Source: Burkholderia sp. IMCC1007 (GTDB lineage Bacteria; Pseudomonadota; Gammaproteobacteria; Burkholderiales; Burkholderiaceae). From it: DNA of 64,000 nucleotides. Under the pieces are notes generated by a model. The model worked only from the letters and a program-made list of their open reading frames with translations, searched no databases and was not told where the DNA came from. A program made the translations under genes and the position numbers. Positions 63,377 to 64,000 of this stretch are shown piece by piece. The DNA lies in assembly GCF_027257875.1 (NCBI RefSeq), contig NZ_JAPVQY010000004.1, forward strand, positions 1 to 64,000, in the 5' to 3' direction. The first letter of the stretch is position 1. Every line of letters starts with the position of its first letter.

Positions 63377-64000
63377 TCAAGCGGCGAGCTCGCTGTTGCG
63401 AGCCAGTTCCTTGCGCACGGCCGGGATGATCCTGTCGCCCCAGAGCTCGATCTGCCGGAGCATCGTCTTCTGGTCGCAATCGCCGAGCTGCGTTTGAAGT
63501 GCGATATGGTTCGGCCTCAGGATTTCGATTTCGGCAAGGAGCTTGTCGATCACCTGGTTGACGGAGCCGACCGGCAAGTTCTGGCGCAACTGATCGAGCG
63601 TCATGTCGGCCGCGCAAGGCGTCTCCTTCATCAGGTAACCGTCGTCCACATCCATCCGACGATCCTTCAGCGCCTCCGAGATACGGCGCGCCCAGCGCGC
63701 CGAATCCAGATACGCATCGATTTCCGCCTTGCTGTCCGATGCAAAGCCACACCGTAGAAACCCGATCCTGGTCTGGCCCAGATCCTTGCCCATCTCGCCG
63801 GCCAGCCCTTCCAGCCGGCTGCGCAGACCGCGCAGCGCGTCGTTGCCGCCGTGCAGAACGGTAGTGAACAGGTTCACGTTTTCGTTGAATGCGCGACCCA
63901 GCGTGCCCGGGTTCATCGACGTGATCCACAGCGGCACCTTCTTCTGAACCGTACGGACCGCAACCGACGTGGGCAGCATGTCGAAGTGCTTGCCCTTGTA
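63377..64000 (-). CDS. LLM class flavin-dependent oxidoreductase (C-terminal part, truncated by window edge)
   Basis: The C-terminal ~207 residues of a luciferase-like monooxygenase; the 5-prime end is beyond position 64000. The visible part starts YKGKHFDMLPTSV and includes VPLWITSMNPGTLGRAF, GFLRCGFASDSKAEIDAYLDSARW and NLPVGSVNQVIDKLLAEI, which fits the SsuD/limonene-monooxygenase-like subset. Such enzymes use reduced flavin supplied in trans, matching the flavin reductase at 58307. It is the most upstream visible gene of the minus-strand catabolic group. Confidence 0.85.
   Translation of the reverse strand, partial: YKGKHFDMLPTSVAVRTVQKKVPLWITSMNPGTLGRAFNENVNLFTTVLHGGNDALRGLRSRLEGLAGEMGKDLGQTRIGFLRCGFASDSKAEIDAYLDSARWARRISEALKDRRMDVDDGYLMKETPCAADMTLDQLRQNLPVGSVNQVIDKLLAEIEILRPNHIALQTQLGDCDQKTMLRQIELWGDRIIPAVRKELARNSELAA

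Overview
The window is GC-rich, densely coded beta-proteobacterial DNA. It has strong G/C third-position bias, many LysR, GntR, TetR and AraC regulators, RND efflux and Burkholderia-type porin and DUF4148 genes. This fits Burkholderia, most likely the B. cepacia complex. There are no rRNA, tRNA, ribosomal-protein or replication genes, and nearly everything is catabolism, transport or regulation. The Shc paralog at 10241-12310 stands alone, outside any hopanoid cluster. Taken together this suggests an accessory replicon (chromosome 2 or the third replicon), which is inference.

Layout, left to right. 1-5827: TRAP solute-binding protein, a mini zinc-finger-like protein, and a GntR / MHS transporter / DapA-like deaminase locus that shares a palindromic operator. 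5941-7885: an AT-richer patch with two unrecognised genes, plus one small conserved-looking ORF. 8284-12310: LuxR-type and TetR regulators and a stand-alone squalene-hopene cyclase. 12395-17149: LysR regulator diverging from a three-subunit flavin/iron-sulfur dehydrogenase of the opine oxidase / HcnABC / D-hydroxyproline dehydrogenase type, with an orphan amino-acid binding protein. 17308-27347: TetR, then a tightly overlapped eight-gene minus-strand operon joining a Dpp-type ABC importer to two crotonases and an ADP-forming acyl-CoA ligase. It diverges from a LysR gene with a striking promoter dyad (27762-28703). 28696-31798: NIPSNAP protein, iron alcohol dehydrogenase, MFS transporter. 31889-38482: two paralogous aldo-keto reductases sharing a 66-bp upstream block, a LysR gene, a ketoglutarate-semialdehyde-type dehydrogenase, an SDR with a variant active site, and an SRPBCC protein. 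38805-45272: a DUF4148 protein and a complete RND tripartite efflux operon.

45405-55156 is an amino-acid module. A frameshifted ornithine cyclodeaminase gene, an asparaginase and a D-amino-acid dehydrogenase run leftward, and a livKHMGF importer runs rightward. A GlxA/ArgR-like AraC regulator lies between them, and a near-identical 49-bp element sits in both promoters. 55157-56861 is a scar-like, hairpin-rich segment with a MocR fragment, followed by a second DUF4148 gene. 57329-64000 is a minus-strand catabolic group: LLM flavin monooxygenase (cut by the window edge), porin, zinc alcohol dehydrogenase, CaiB/BaiF CoA transferase, flavin reductase, a small ORF and a crotonase.

Several separate loci could contribute to one route, hydroxyproline to 2-oxoglutarate: the three-subunit dehydrogenase, the DapA-like deaminase and the semialdehyde dehydrogenase. 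That link is a hypothesis.
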